Of a stretch of DNA of 64,000 nucleotides, positions 25,801 to 37,915 are shown one piece after another (position 1 is the first letter of the stretch; each line of letters opens with the position of its first letter). The notes beneath the pieces were generated by a model. It ran no database searches. It saw only the letters and a program-made list of their open reading frames with translations, and was not told the DNA's origin. The position numbers and the translations under genes are program-made. The stretch is from Viscum album (Eukaryota > Streptophyta > Magnoliopsida > Santalales > Viscaceae): assembly GCA_963277665.1 (NCBI GenBank), contig OY728152.1, positions 1,187,996,357 through 1,188,060,356 on the forward strand, given 5' to 3'.

Positions 25801-27922
25801 GAACACGATCTATCATGATGGGTGGGTATGGTTAATGAAATTTATAATATCACTATAATATAAGAATATGATATTACTTACATTTTATTATTTCTTTAAT
25901 CATATTTTAATTTATTTATAATAATAATTATAATTAATATACAAAATGACAAAATAATACTTTTGTGGAGGCGATAATCCATACCACGCATGGTTAACAT
26001 TGCTTTGTTTTTTGTATGTTGATTAAAAAAATAAGTAAATGTTATATTATTAATATAATAAAACTTAATTATAATAGTTATAATTTTTATATCATAATTT
26101 CATTATTATGTTGGATTAGGAATATAAATATAAAAAATAAATTTTAAGGATTTTTTAATACTCACTTTATGACCTTGAAATTTATCTTGAAAGTATCCTT
26201 GGAAATTAAGAGATTAATTTAAATAATTGAGGCCATATTCCTATGAATATAAGATAACATTATAGATTGATATAAATGTGAAAATCTTAAGTTGTAATTA
26301 TAAGGAATGGTCATTGAATAATGGGGTGTATGTTTCTTCTTTTATTAGTAGTTAAAATAGTATTGTTGATAACACCCTTTACTTTTCAATGATATCATTA
26401 CACTATTCAAGTGTCAAATACTTAAATTGATTAAAATAATGTATTTTATGGTGATATTGGTACTATAAAATATCAACCAATTATTTCTGCATATGTTTTA
26501 AACATGTTGGAAGTCATTTGATCTTACATTTTTAATTTCACTTTTTTTACCTTGGTAGCTAGTGTTGAACTCAGTAATTTGTAATTTAATAAATTTATAA
26601 TATGGGTTATTATTGAATAAAAGTTTTATAAACATAAATTTAACCACATTTTGATCTAATTAAATTTATAATTAAGTTAAAATTTATTTTCAAATTAAAT
26701 CATTATATATATAGAAAAATAGTTTTTTGATAAAAAAATATTTTAACCATTATATGTACTTTGTCTTAATTATAATTAGTTACCAATAAAATATGTGTAA
26801 ATATAAATATACATGTGATTAAAAATAATTTTTATTTCATATCATAAATTATTAAATTTTAATAATGTATATAAAAATTACACAATATTATTAAAATAAA
26901 TATTTAAAAAATATTCTTACTCTTATCATTGTCATTAACATTAATATCAGTAATCATAATTGAATTTAAAAAATTTAAAATTTAACATATTATATAATAT
27001 TATCATGATAATCGTAAATATTAAATCCATTTTTATAAATATAATTTCTATAATGGATTAATAGTAATTATTAATATTAGTGAACAAAAAAATTTAGGGT
27101 AAAATATTATTTATGTTTCAAAAATCATATATATATATATGAATTTTATAAATATAGTTACTAATTTTAAATTATTAATTTAACTTGTAAATTTATATAA
27201 ATTTTATATTAAATGGTTTCAAAAAAAATTTAAGTCATCCTTATGTTATTAAAATATCAAAAAAGTGATACTTTTTAGATGAATCGATATTTTTTCATTA
27301 TTCACATGAAAAAATTTTAATTTAGTAAACACATAAAAATTATTCCTAACTTAATAGTTTTATAATGAATCTAAAAATTATGTCCATTTTTTCAAATTTA
27401 ATTTATAAATATTATAAATTAAATTTTGAATAAAATCATTAAATATAATTAAAATATATTTTTATTGGAAAATGTAATTTTCAAATATCGATTGTTTTTA
27501 TTTTTCTTTTTATTCATTTAGAATATAAATTTTTGTTGTAAAATTATTAATATAAAACATAGTTTTTCAACACTAATTATATTTTTTTGAGAAAGAAATT
27601 CAAATCACATTAAAATGTGAATTTTTAAAAAAATACATTTCTAAATAATAAAAGATATTATTAGTCATTTTATGTAAATTAATTGAATTTAATTCATATT
27701 AAAATTATAATTTATTTTCACTATACAAATATTTAATAAATCAATTATTCTAATTCATTTATACTAATTCAAAAACTAGGTTTTAACGGTCACATATAAA
27801 TATTTATATTTTATCAAAATAAATCAAAGTTCAGTTTATGTTTTTTGTTATGTGTATTAAAAACTATCAAAGGAATTGAATTATTTGAAGGATGTCATAT
27901 ATTAAATCATAAGAGTGTTAAA
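22845..27922 (-). repeat. T2 left (3') LTR, 5078 bp
   Basis: Homologous to 29480-30769 followed by 61945-64000. Matched landmarks include AAATCATAAACTAATAAATC (23032 and 29669), the TAACCTAGG...AAATGG/AAATAG...GAGCT/AAGCT block (23187 and 29814), the GAATGATACC block (24134 and 30740), and the TGTGGAGG(C/T)G(A/G)TA(A/G)TCC block (25964 and 63791). The right end is set by alignment with the T1 LTR-PPT junction (TTAAA then TTATCTACCCCCTT). It is strongly decayed and extremely AT-rich; parts of 26500-27900 exceed 80% A+T by eye. It shares LTR layout with T1 and is probably an older member of the same family. No coding sequence is seen; the open frame at 23814-24002 (+) is not supported. Confidence 0.7.
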
Positions 27923-27937
27923 TTATCTACCCCCTTA
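27923..27937 (-). other. T2 polypurine tract
   Basis: The minus strand reads AAGGGGGTAGATAA, aligned with the T1 tract AAAGGGGGGAATGA and followed by the LTR start. It fixes the inner edge of the left LTR. Confidence 0.6.
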
Positions 27938-29461
27938 AATAAATTTCTTCCTCATTATTGTAATTATCATATAATAACAAAATTGTTTGGGGAATTCTTA
28001 TCATATTTATCATTTGGGATATAACTTGTAATATAACATTTACAAAAATCTCTTTAGATGGATTAAGTTACTTTTTTCTCATCAGAAAAAATAATCTTTC
28101 ATATAATCATATTCTAATGTATGTATATACTAGAATCTTATATTCTCTAAATTATTCCTTTCTCAAAAACCTTCTAAATCTATTACCCATTAAAACATAA
28201 TAAAAGAATATATTCATCAAAAAATTATTAGTATATTTTACCCTCAAATGTCAATAGCCCCTAGTTCATAAAATCACAAACTATTTAATCTGTATTCTTA
28301 TCCCAAAAATGTTGTAAATAACTCCAAAAATATCATGGATCATATCTCTATTAAATTATTAATCAATTACAAAGATATAAATACTATCTAAATCACTTTT
28401 CTCAAAATCAATCATTCCTTTATTTCCTCATCATCAAGAAAATTTTGAACTTAAGACTTACCTATCCATCAATCACATGTTTTCCAATAGTTATCCTAAT
28501 AATATAACATTCTCAGAAAATCGCTCTTCAATGCTATTAATACCATTTAATACATGTTTCTATAATTATACAAAAATACTACAATTGGAAAATCATTTTA
28601 AGTTTCATATAATCTAGATAACATTTATAAGTGTACAAAAATACCCTTGATAAATATCACACACTAATGAAAATAGATAATAGATTCCAGATTTAATTTC
28701 TGTTAAAAAATAAATCGTACCACAATATTTAATAATAGGAAACTAACCTTTTCCATAATAATAGTAATATAAAAAAAACTATTAACCATTTACATATGCT
28801 CCCTTTATTGGTTATATGACGTAATTGTTTCTAGATACATACATTTCATATCTTAATCATTTCTATACTATTTCAAACAAGTACTGAAACCAAAATCGAT
28901 ATCATAATATCCAAAATATGAATAAAAACAAATATCTAAAAATGTCTTCCATTATATGATATTTAAGATCAACCTATGACTCTATTTTTTCTATACTTTT
29001 TTTCAATGTTCATTTTTTTGTTAGGATTTATAACATAGTTAGTTTAAATCATTCATAAATCCTTTATACTAACTTATAATATGAATATTATTAACTTTGG
29101 AATATATCATGGGAGTTTCAAACAAGGTTTGTAGTTATGCCCCTTTGTCATGCACCAAGTAATGATCACGTTATTACCCAATCTATCCTTTTTAGGGATA
29201 TTACCCATTGGTACATCTATGCCAGTGCCTATTTAATGTAAAGACACATATGAAAACACTACCCAAACATAAGTATTTCATCCTATACATACACTCATTC
29301 CTATAATTTTCACATAATTTATCTTATTTTAATCCAAATAATATTCAATATAACCTCAACTAAAATAAAGGGTTATCATACCCTTGAAATTATGATCAAA
29401 CATAACTTATCAAACATTAAATTAACAATAACAAACATCCGAATTTCCCAATATATCGAAA
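27938..29461 (-). mobile_element. T2 interior (~1.5 kb), nearly without coding sequence
   Basis: The stretch between the PPT and the PBS is too short for gag-pol. The only protein-like trace is CMTKGHNYKPC on the minus strand near 29122-29152, which has C-x4-H-x4-C spacing like the last three ligands of a zinc knuckle. It sits about 330-360 bases from the PBS, close to the knuckle position in T1. No pol motif is seen. This makes T2 a second LARD/TR-GAG-like element. Confidence 0.55.
29122..29152 (-). pseudogene. gag: T2 possible gag zinc-knuckle trace
   Basis: The minus strand reads CMTKGHNYKPC. The second Cys, the His and the last Cys of a CCHC knuckle are at correct spacing, but the first Cys is missing. 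The flanking reading has stops. The match is short and could be chance; position relative to the PBS is the main support. Confidence 0.35.
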
Positions 29462-29478
29462 CTCTACTCTGATACAAA
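29462..29478 (-). other. T2 primer-binding site
   Basis: The minus strand reads AGTTTGTATCAGAGTAGAG. This is TTGGTATCAGAG with one G-to-T change, so initiator tRNA-Met is the likely primer. It lies just inside the 5' LTR end (CATA), the same arrangement as T1 and G2. Confidence 0.65.
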
Positions 29479-29479
29479 C

Positions 29480-30769
29480 TATGATTCATCAAACCCAAAA
29501 TCTCATTCCAAGTTCCATTAAAGCATACTTTTTATGCTAGATTTGTTAAAAATAACATATTCCTATTCATAACTATCCCATAATTACATTAAATAAAGTT
29601 TATAATTCATTAAATATATTCCCAAGATCATTTATAACAAGGAATTATAGAATTATTTTAAATCATAAACTAATAAATCGTAGGCCTTTCTTAAATAAAT
29701 TAAGTTTTTATCTTATCTAAAACTAATTAATCCCTAACAATTCTTCAACATCTCTGAGAAATTATCCATGCAAGATATCAAGTTAGACATATCAAGTGTA
29801 ATATTTTTATTGATAACCTAGGGAAATAGAAATATAGAAAGGGGTAAGCTCATTTTATCATTATGGGAAAAACATAAAATTGAGGCAATCATGGAAAAAA
29901 ACATAGCATAAATATTATGGTAGGAATAAGAAGTCATGCAAATTTCATAATTAACTACAATAGATATCATAATATTACCATTTATAGAAATTAAAATAAA
30001 ACAATTGCATGGATAAAAATAATATCTAATCTCATACTGATTAAATAAATAATTATGGGCATCGTTAACTTTTTTTCAAGGACTTTACATTAAAATATAA
30101 TTATATAGGGAGAGGTATATACAAAAACCCAAAATGTTTTCTTCTCATGAGATATGTTGATATATCGTGGTGATATAAAATTTTGGGTGCCAACCATCAC
30201 TTGTTTATGTCCAATACATCCATCTTAAGATTCAAAATATTTCATACCATTCCCTAAATATCCTATTCTGAATAAAAACAAAGTTTTACATATAATGGAA
30301 AATAAATAATTTTAATATATAATAAACATGTGTTAACAGACAATAATCTTCATGATTTTCAAGACTTTCCCCAATGCCAATAAAAGGGATAACATGATAA
30401 TAACCCATCTAGAGAGATTATGTGGATGTATTAAGGGTACATATTCAACATTAAAATAATCATCCATATACAAATAACAATATACCAAATTCAATTACAT
30501 TTCCACATGTTAGTTGAATAACATTATTTCTAGGTGAACTTTATAATATATGAATTATAAAAAAAATGTTGACATAATATAGTGAAATGTGTATATAGAT
30601 AATTTAATATAAAAGTAACATTATCATAAAATCTTTGGGAACTAATGTGGATGGTTTCAAAATAACACATCCACAATATAACATTTAAATCCCATAAAGA
30701 TTTTTATATATATTAAAACAATATTCAAAAAGATTTCTTGAATGATACCACCAATGAAGGGATCATGTA
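29480..30769 (-). repeat. T2 right (5') LTR, part 1, interrupted by G2
   Basis: Aligns with 22845-~24170 of the left LTR, with many substitutions and indels. It stops at the G2 insertion; the last five bases, ATGTA (30765-30769), are the G2 target-site duplication. The remainder resumes at 61945. Confidence 0.7.
30765..30769. repeat. G2 target-site duplication, left copy (ATGTA)
   Basis: Exact copy of 61945-61949, immediately outside the two G2 LTR ends. Confidence 0.85.
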
Positions 30770-30923
30770 TGTAACGACCCAAACTTTTATTAATGAGAAT
30801 TCCTCTTGATCTAATTAAATGTCTTATTATGTAAAATGGTTATATAAAATATTCACTTCCATGGTTTTATGCTTTTGGAATTTAAAATACTGTTAATAAT
30901 TGTTATTGTTTCTAATATAGTCA

Positions 30924-31265
30924 TTGAACAGTGATCACATGATTACTTTAAATATAGGGCTTTACCAACTCCAATTTACTCAGACAAAGGAAGTGATAGC
31001 CTCATCTAATAGAATTTCTCCAGACGGATACCATTTTTTGGAGCTTAGAAAGGAGGTGGTGTCGCTGGGCTTTTCTCTTGACCAAGCCCAAGCAAAGCTT
31101 CAACACATTAAGCTTAAATAGAACTGCTTATGGGAGAAGTGGAAGTTGATAGAGATTACAACCCGAGCAATGTTATCTGAGGCACCCCAATATTATGTCA
31201 CCATCGCACACCTTTCCCTTAGCTATTATGAGGGTGTTATAAGGGTTTATATAACAAGGCCTTAG
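30924..31265 (+). pseudogene. Conserved open frame inside G2 LTR U3, copy 1
   Basis: This frame of 113 codons has a single internal TAG (codon 66). The core reads HFLELRKEVVSLGFSLDQ, then a helical Gln/Lys-rich part, LWEKWKLIEITTRAMLS, and YVTIAHLSLSYYEGVIRV. The other two copies (38691-38948 and 48367-48624) can be aligned in the same frame over 258 bases without any indel, although many bases differ. It lies upstream of the LTR TATA box, so the element's own transcript would include it only near the 3' end. It is not a recognised retroviral protein, and a captured host fragment is possible. Confidence 0.4.
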
Positions 31266-32108
31266 CACTATGATTATTTGCATTATTGTTTTATATAATA
31301 GAGAATATATATTCATTTTACTATTGTTACTTTGTAAATGGTTTTTAAAGAAAAAATAGTATTTTTAGTTAATATTCAATTAAGAAAGAAATTTTGATGA
31401 ATTAATGGATTTTTTAATTAAATAATATTTTAATAAAATATTTTAACTAAATTAATTTTTATTAAATATAAATTATTGAATAATTTTTAAGAATACAATT
31501 ACAATTTTTATTAAGGTTTGAAAGCCATTTTTGTCAAAACCCATGAATTTTTTATAAATTTCAGTTTTTATTCTAAAAGTAAAAAAATTAACATATTTAA
31601 AAAATTATTTTTATAAAATGAATATTATTTTTGGAATCAGGATGTTGAAATTATCCAATGGGGAATTGTTCATAATTTTTTGAGACATTCGAATTTTTGG
31701 GTAAAAAATTAAAAATCGTTTAAATATATAATGTGTTTTATGATATCATAATGACCCAATAGTGATGTAATAAAATATTGTAAATAATATTTTCTTCCAG
31801 TGTATGTTTTAAATTCAAAATAATGTGATTTAAGATTTTTTTTATTAATTTGATGGCGCCTTAGTGGACCCTCCAAGACTTATAAAACATTTTAACTTTT
31901 TAAATTTATTTCCTTGAGAGTGTGAATCACCTCCACATAAGAAAGCCTAATATTTTAATATGTTTTGACATTGGACTTATAAAATAATGTTTTATACTCC
32001 CATTTTTATGAAACAATAGGCAAAACCCATGGGTTATTTTTTGGTTTTGATCAGTTTAATGTGTAGGGTCACAAACCTAAATAATAAAGAATTCCCTCTC
32101 TTTTCCAA

Positions 32109-32115
32109 TATAAAC
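32109..32115 (+). promoter_or_regulatory. TATA box of G2 5' LTR
   Basis: TATAAAC is followed by CCACCC. The equivalent site in the 3' LTR is TATATAATCCCACCC (60642). It is preceded by a CTCTCTTTTC pyrimidine stretch and followed by the leader, at a plausible ~1.3 kb from the PBS. Confidence 0.5.
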
Positions 32116-33412
32116 CCACCCAAGATCCCACTTCCTCTTCACTAAAAACATTTTAATATAGACCAAAATCTACCCTCATATCTCTATAAGTCTCATAGGG
32201 AACCCCAATCTCCCAATAATCCTCTCTCAAGCCTCTCCCAAGCCTTTGGGATCAAACTTCCAATTAAGGGATTTCTTCCTTTCTCATGTTTTTCCATGTT
32301 ACTTTATATTGTTATACCCTTTTAATTTGAATTAAAAATGTTGGGGTATGATTTTTCACCTCCCCTATACTTTTCTAATTATGTTTTGATGACGAAATAC
32401 CCCTTTCTCTCTCATTAATTCATCCTGTGTACACCTGTTACTATGCCGAAATTTCTTAAGAGGTTTCTCTCCCCTTATTTACATTCAAGAACATCTATTA
32501 TATTATGCATCTAAATTCCATTACATATGTTGGTACATGTATCTATATGACCCCCTAACTTTCCATTTAATTTAAATATGATTAGATACCCCTTTCACTC
32601 TCATCAACCATTTTTCTAAACTCTTATGTCAAGTCGTTGTGCTGCCGAAATTGCACCATGATTTTCCAAGTCAAAGTCATTTTGTAGTGAATACCATGCA
32701 CATTTCTCTATCAAGGATATTCAAAATTATGAACATTTATTTATTGATTATAGAGTTTCATTTATTTATTCCACATTCCTTTATCATTGAATAAATTATG
32801 TTGTTGAATGATTCCATGTTGTATGATCCATGTGGCACACTTATGCATGAAATGAAATGATTAAGAAGGGTACGTCCTGATAGTGCTCCAGTGCATTGGG
32901 TAAAGATTAGTATCATGATAAGTCAATTTAAATGAGGGTTGAATTATAATAATTCATGTTCAATGATGGCTTACTCATTCTACATGTGCAATGTGCATTG
33001 GCTCATGCTAGTATCATGTTAAATGTTGTTGCCACATCTCTGTGTTATGATAATCATGTTATATCATGCTTTTATGTTCATGTTTCTCTTATGCCCCATC
33101 GATATTCCTATTTCCTAACATGTACTATATTATTAAGGTTATCTCATATTTAATCCCTTAATGGGCCTTATATCTTACCCCTTTCTTATGCATTTTTTCA
33201 GGTTCTCCCATCCAATGCTAAGTACGAAGGAAATGTGTGTGGTCATGTAAAATAAGTTTTCAATAAATATGTGTATTTTAAGTTCTAAGTTGGTATGTAA
33301 TGTTCCTAATTTCCCTAGACACTTGACATCTTGGTCCTAAGAGTTTTATTGAGATCAAGTTGATGTAATTAATCATGTTTAAGTGTGTAATAAATAGTAG
33401 AGTTGTTATAGT

Positions 33413-33430
33413 TGGTATCAGAGGATAGGT
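33413..33430 (+). other. G2 primer-binding site (initiator tRNA-Met)
   Basis: TGGTATCAGAGGATAGGT: eleven bases match the complement of the tRNA-iMet 3' end, with a weaker match after that. It starts two bases after the LTR end. Confidence 0.85.
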
Positions 33431-33914
33431 TTAGTTATTTTCAGGATTATGATTAGAAAACCCTGGTGAAAGCCTTAGGGATAAGACTAATTATAATAAA
33501 GACATACCTAAATATTTTTGAGTACTGATTAAGTGGTTAATCAATCAAATACATCCCTTTCTAGATACGAGTAGGTAGAGGTGACTCTGGCACAGATGTA
33601 TCTGGGGGTAAAACCGGAAAACACCGCTTTGAACTAGACTCAAACAGGAACTAGTGCAAAAAAATGGGCCTTGATGCACACTTGTTTATGAAACTCCCAA
33701 GGGATATTATTTGGTAAATTCATAATCTTATTATGAAAAATTATTAACGAAATTAAACAAAATCCCCTAAGAATATATGTTGGGAAGTAGATCATTGATA
33801 AAATTGATTGAATCCTATAAATTCATACGTTTGTGAAATAAAAGTAAATTATAGGTCATATGATATTGTCTTTGGATTTCCCTTTATGAGTTACCCCTAA
33901 ATATCCTTTTATTC
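33431..33914 (+). other. G2 untranslated leader
   Basis: About 480 bases between the PBS and the first gag-like reading. I see no open frame or motif here. Confidence 0.4.
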
Positions 33915-34870
33915 TAGCCAACGGCTAGTAATAGGAGGACTTGGGCTAACAACCAATGAAAAGTTCAATGTGATGACTATTCTAATGAGATGCTCAATAT
34001 GATGGGAGCGGGAATAGCACACTTTGTCACGATACTCTCTCAGTTAACTCATGTTTTGAATAGAAACATGGGTCGAGAGTAACGTTCAACCCCCCCCCCC
34101 AATAAATAACAAGTTGCAATCGGGAGCTTCATGAGACAAAGACCTCCTACTTTTAATAGATCATATGATCCCTCAATTGTAAAATAATGGATAAACTCCA
34201 TTAAAAAGATCTTATCTATCCTTCAATGTTCTGAATAAGAGAAGATTATTCTAGATGCTTATTTTATGGAGGGTCAAGCTGATAAATGGTGGACATTGAT
34301 CAAAAATACAAATCCTGAGTTGGATATTGAGGAATTATAATGGATGGATTTCTAGAAATTGTTTTTCAATAAATATTTTCATCGTACCCTTCGACATATG
34401 ATGGAAATGGACTTCCTTTCCCTCAACCAAAATATCGATGAATACATTAGAGCATATGAGGAAAACTTCACATGTATTTCAGGATATGCCTTTGTCATTG
34501 TTGTTACCCACAAATGCAAGGTTGACCACTTCTTTGGAAGGCTAAAACCTATCCTATGGAAAGCCCAAGTGATCGATGACTTCAAGATCTATGAGGAAAT
34601 TATCCGATGTTCCCTCAAAGTCGAAATGGAGATCAGAAAATCTCAGGGGTATCAAAGGGATAAGAAGTGTAAGGTGGAATTTAATTCTAACGGTCTAATG
34701 GATAAATCCAATAGTTCTAAGAAAACCTAGCAACCGACTTGCCAAAGGTGCAGAATGAAGCACCTCGGAAATTTCCTGAAGGGGAAAAAGAAATGATTTA
34801 GATGTGGAATAGAAGGGCCCTGGCCATTAACTACTGAAAAGAAAAACCCACGACTTCAATAGAGGAGAGG
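33915..34870 (+). pseudogene. gag: G2 gag (capsid and nucleocapsid), broken
   Basis: The reading starts with a degenerate N-terminus containing an 11-C run (34090-34100). Capsid follows: RPPTFNRSYDPS near 34142, WINSIKKIL, then DAYFMEGQADKWWTLI near 34270 (the gag Trp pair). An open block at 34359-34730 contains FFNKYFHRTLRHMMEMDFLSLNQ, EENF and FFGRLKP. The nucleocapsid starts QPTCQRCRMKHLGN at about 34730, and an FRCGIEG piece remains of the knuckle. Gag forms the particle that packages element RNA. Stops after WIN...CSE and EEL, and a TAG just before the knuckle, inactivate it. Confidence 0.85.
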
Positions 34871-34902
34871 AGCACTCCATTCGACCCTCAACCCATTGGT
34901 CA

Positions 34903-35130
34903 TTGCTTCAACTACAAATAAACATGGATCGTTGCAAACCATTTACCTATGCCAAGGGTTTTTTGAGGCACCAACAACCTCCAAGGCAGCAAGGTAGATA
35001 TTTTTACATCACTACCGCTGAAGTGAACACCAAAAATTATGTGGTGATAGGTACGTTAGTTATTCATTCTAGAATAGTAAATGTACTTTATCATTTTGGT
35101 TCTACAGATTATTTTATATCCTGAAAATCT
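34903..35130 (+). pseudogene. pol: G2 aspartic protease relic
   Basis: The open frame ends with VVIGTLVIHSRIVNVLYHFGSTDYFIS. The retropepsin active-site block is clear, but the catalytic Asp position reads His (YHFGST). The protease would have cut Gag-Pol. It ends at a TGA at 35122-35124, and the following linker to RT is in another frame. Confidence 0.7.
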
Positions 35131-35307
35131 AGTAGAACAATCCCAACACCACCACAAATCATGGAAGTAAAGATGTCGGTGGGAATGGAAAATGGGGAAA
35201 TCATTGCATCCCATGAATATAACCCATCCCCTATCATAATTTGTGGATTGAACTTCCCAATGAACCTATTCATACTCCCTCTAGTGTAATTTTATGAAAT
35301 TACAAGC

Positions 35308-36400
35308 ATGGAATTGATTTCTTTATATAAAGCCAACATAAATTACCGTGAGAGGAAAATTACTCTCTATATGGAGAATCAGCCCCCGCTTATATACAAG
35401 TGCAAGGAGAAGGATGAATCTTCTTTAGCACCATCATCTCAAGTGTGTATATTACTTACATATGATCATGCATATCTTTCTCAGACGATTGAGTCTAATG
35501 AAGCAACCATCTTTGAAGACATGCCTATTGTGAGGGAATTCATTGAAGTGTTTCCCAAAAACAATTTGGTCTTCCTTCTAGAAGAGATGTTGAATTCTCA
35601 ATTTATCTTATACTTGGGGCATAACCAATATCCAAGACTCCATATACAATGGCTGTTGTGAACCTTGAGGTGCTAAAGAAACAACTACAAGGGAATCTGG
35701 ATAAAGGGTTTAAACGCCCAAGTTCATCACCATGGGGAGCACCAGTCCTCTTCACCAAGAAGAAGGATAGGTCAATGTGCCTTTGCATTGATTATCACGA
35801 GCTCAAATAAATCACTATAAAGAACAAGTATTCTCTTCCATGAATTAACGACTTGTTTAATCAGCTACGTGGATCACAATACTTTTCCATGGTGGATTTG
35901 CGGTTGGGATATTACCATGTAAGGGTGCAGAAGGAGGATATCCCCAAGACTGCTTTTTTGTACAAGATATGGGCACTATGAATTCCTAGTAATGCCTTTC
36001 AAACTCACTAATGCTCTATAAATCATCATGGACATGATGAATAGTGTCTTTAGATATTGCCTTGACAAATTTGTGGTAGTATTTATAAAGGATATTCTAG
36101 TATACTCCAAAACCAATAAGGAGCATGAGGAGAATCTAAGAACTATATTAGAGACCTTAAAAAAGGATAAGCTCTATGCAATAAACAGTGAGTGTGAGTT
36201 GTGGTTAAAGGAGGTCTCATTCTTGGTTAATATCATCACATGTAATGGAATATCTATGGATCCATCCAAGATAGCTACAATTGAGGGATGGTTGAGGCCA
36301 ATATCGGTAACGAATATCTGTAGCTTCCTAGGCTTAGCTGGATATTATCACCGATTTGTGAGATATTTCTCACTATTTTCCAACCCTCTTATCAAGATAA
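35308..36400 (+). pseudogene. pol: G2 reverse transcriptase, copy 1
   Basis: The linker at 35308-35661 holds VREFIEVFPKNN, the usual pre-RT block. RT then reads [18 protein letters not shown] and LCIDYHELK, a stop, NKYSLP, another stop, then [23 protein letters not shown], in the frame after a shift near 35640. From 36028 a clean frame gives CLDKFVVVFIKDILVYSKT, so the catalytic Asp-Asp pair is Lys-Asp. Then follow LYAINSECELWL, GISMDPSKIATIEGW and FLGLAGYYHRFVRYF. The tandem duplication starts inside this gene at 35962. It is inactive. Confidence 0.9.
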
Positions 36401-36900
36401 CTCAGAAGGGAGTAAAGTTCGTTTGGATTGATCAACATGAATATAGATTCAAGGAGTTGAAAAGGAGGCTTGTCACTACATCAGTTCTCACACTACCCAC
36501 AGGTGGAGAACTTTTTGTGGTATTCAGTGATGCTTTGAAAAAGTTCTTGGGCTGTGTGTTAATGAATAATGAAAAGGTCATTGTCTATTCCCCAAAAAAA
36601 TTGAATTTACATGAGCAAAGAAATCCAACAAATGATCTGGAGTTCGCTATTGTAATATTTTCTTTGAAAAATAGGTGGCATTACCTCTATGGGGAGAAGT
36701 GTGAAATATATAAGGATCACAAAATCCACAAGAATATATTCACACAGAAAGAGTTGAACAAGTTCCAATGAAGATGGTTAGAGCTGATCGAAAACTATGA
36801 TTTCTCAATCCATTTCCACCCAAAGAAAGTGAACAGGGTGGTAGATGATCTAAGTAGAAAAAACATAGCAATTCTATCATTTATGAGAATTGAAAAGTAT
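36401..36900 (+). pseudogene. pol: G2 RNase H, copy 1
   Basis: In frame with the RT until 36769. It reads LTLPTGGELFVVFSDALKK (DAS expected; the Asp is kept), LGCVLMNNEKVIVYSPKKL, LEFAIVIFSLKNRWHYLYGE and YKDHKIHKNIFTQKELNKFQ. After a TGA come WLELIENYDFSIHFHPKKVN and VVDDLS. This is the DASxxxLG...WRHYLYG...HKxLKY...DALS pattern of Ty3 RNase H, which degrades the RNA strand during reverse transcription. Confidence 0.85.
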
Positions 36901-37915
36901 CCAATCTTCTTAGATTTAATGAAGATGGATATGGGAATCATAAACAAGGGAAGATCATCAATCCTTTCACAAATGATTTCTCAATCATATCTTTTGTAAA
37001 GGATAAAGTATTCTCAAAAGGATTATGTTGGAATTTGGAAGAAAGATGAAACTATCAAAAAAATGGAAACCCTTGGAGTTCAATTTCAAAGAAGAAGGAA
37101 TTGTGAGATTTGGGTCATGAATTTGTGTTCCATAAAATCCGAAGTTAAAGAATGAAATTCTGGATAATGCACATAGATAAAATTTCTACATTCACGTAGG
37201 AAACACAAAGATGCATTGAGATATCTGAGAGCTTTATTGGTGGGATAACATAAAGAAGGATATTGCTGAGTACACATCAAAGTGCCTAGTACGTCAGCAA
37301 GTGAAGGATGAGAGGTGGAAGTTTAAGGGGATGATGCAACTATTAGCCACACCAGCATAAAAATGGGAGAATATCACCATGGACTTTTTCACCGAACATC
37401 CAAATAAATCTAAAGGAAACAATGCTATCTAGGTTGTTGTGGATCATCTTATAAAGACTGCACACTTTATTGAAATTATAGAGGATTTCTCATTGGATCA
37501 TCTGGCATGGATATATATCAAATAAGTGGTAAGGTTGATTGGAATACCATAGTCTATTGTATCTGATCGAGATCCAAGATACACCTCTTAGTTCTGGAAG
37601 AGTCTTCAACATGATCTAAATACTGAGCTTAACATCGGTACAACTTATCATCCTAAAACTGATTACCAATATTAAAGGACATTCCAAACAATTGAGGACA
37701 TGTTGAGAGCATGCTCAATGGACTTCAAAGGAGTATGGGATCAACATCTTCCTTTGGTTGAGTTCTCTTACAATAACAGTTTCCACTCAAGAATACAAAT
37801 GGCTCTTTATGACTCCTTGTATGGAAAGAGGTCTAGAAAAACAGCATGTTGGGATGAATTTTAGGAGAAAAAACTCCTAGGTCCATAAATGGTCGAAGAA
37901 ATGGTGGGGGGGTTA
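36901..37915 (+). pseudogene. pol: G2 integrase core, copy 1
   Basis: Heavily broken. The zinc-domain region near 37160-37300 has remnants such as the HIKVPS reading. The catalytic core reads ITMDFFTEHPN around 37380 and SDRDPRYTS near 37563, with a stop following. THPETDxQ-like sequence near 37650 and FPLVEFSYNN near 37752 follow, and the block ends LYGKRS...CWDE near 37820-37860. Integrase inserts the cDNA into host DNA. Many stops and frameshifts are present; the better preserved duplicate is at 46801-47570. Confidence 0.75.

Larger units (their letters stand above)
30770..33410 (+). repeat. G2 5' LTR (2641 bp)
   Basis: Starts TGTAACGACCCAAAC and ends GTTGTTATA directly before the PBS. 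The terminal TA, instead of CA, is confirmed by the duplication at the other end (61944/61945). It contains an open frame conserved among LTR copies (30924-31265) and a TATA box at 32109. A pyrimidine-rich leader follows, with GCTGCCGAAATTGCACCATG near 32640, also kept at about 61175 in the 3' LTR. Confidence 0.9.
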
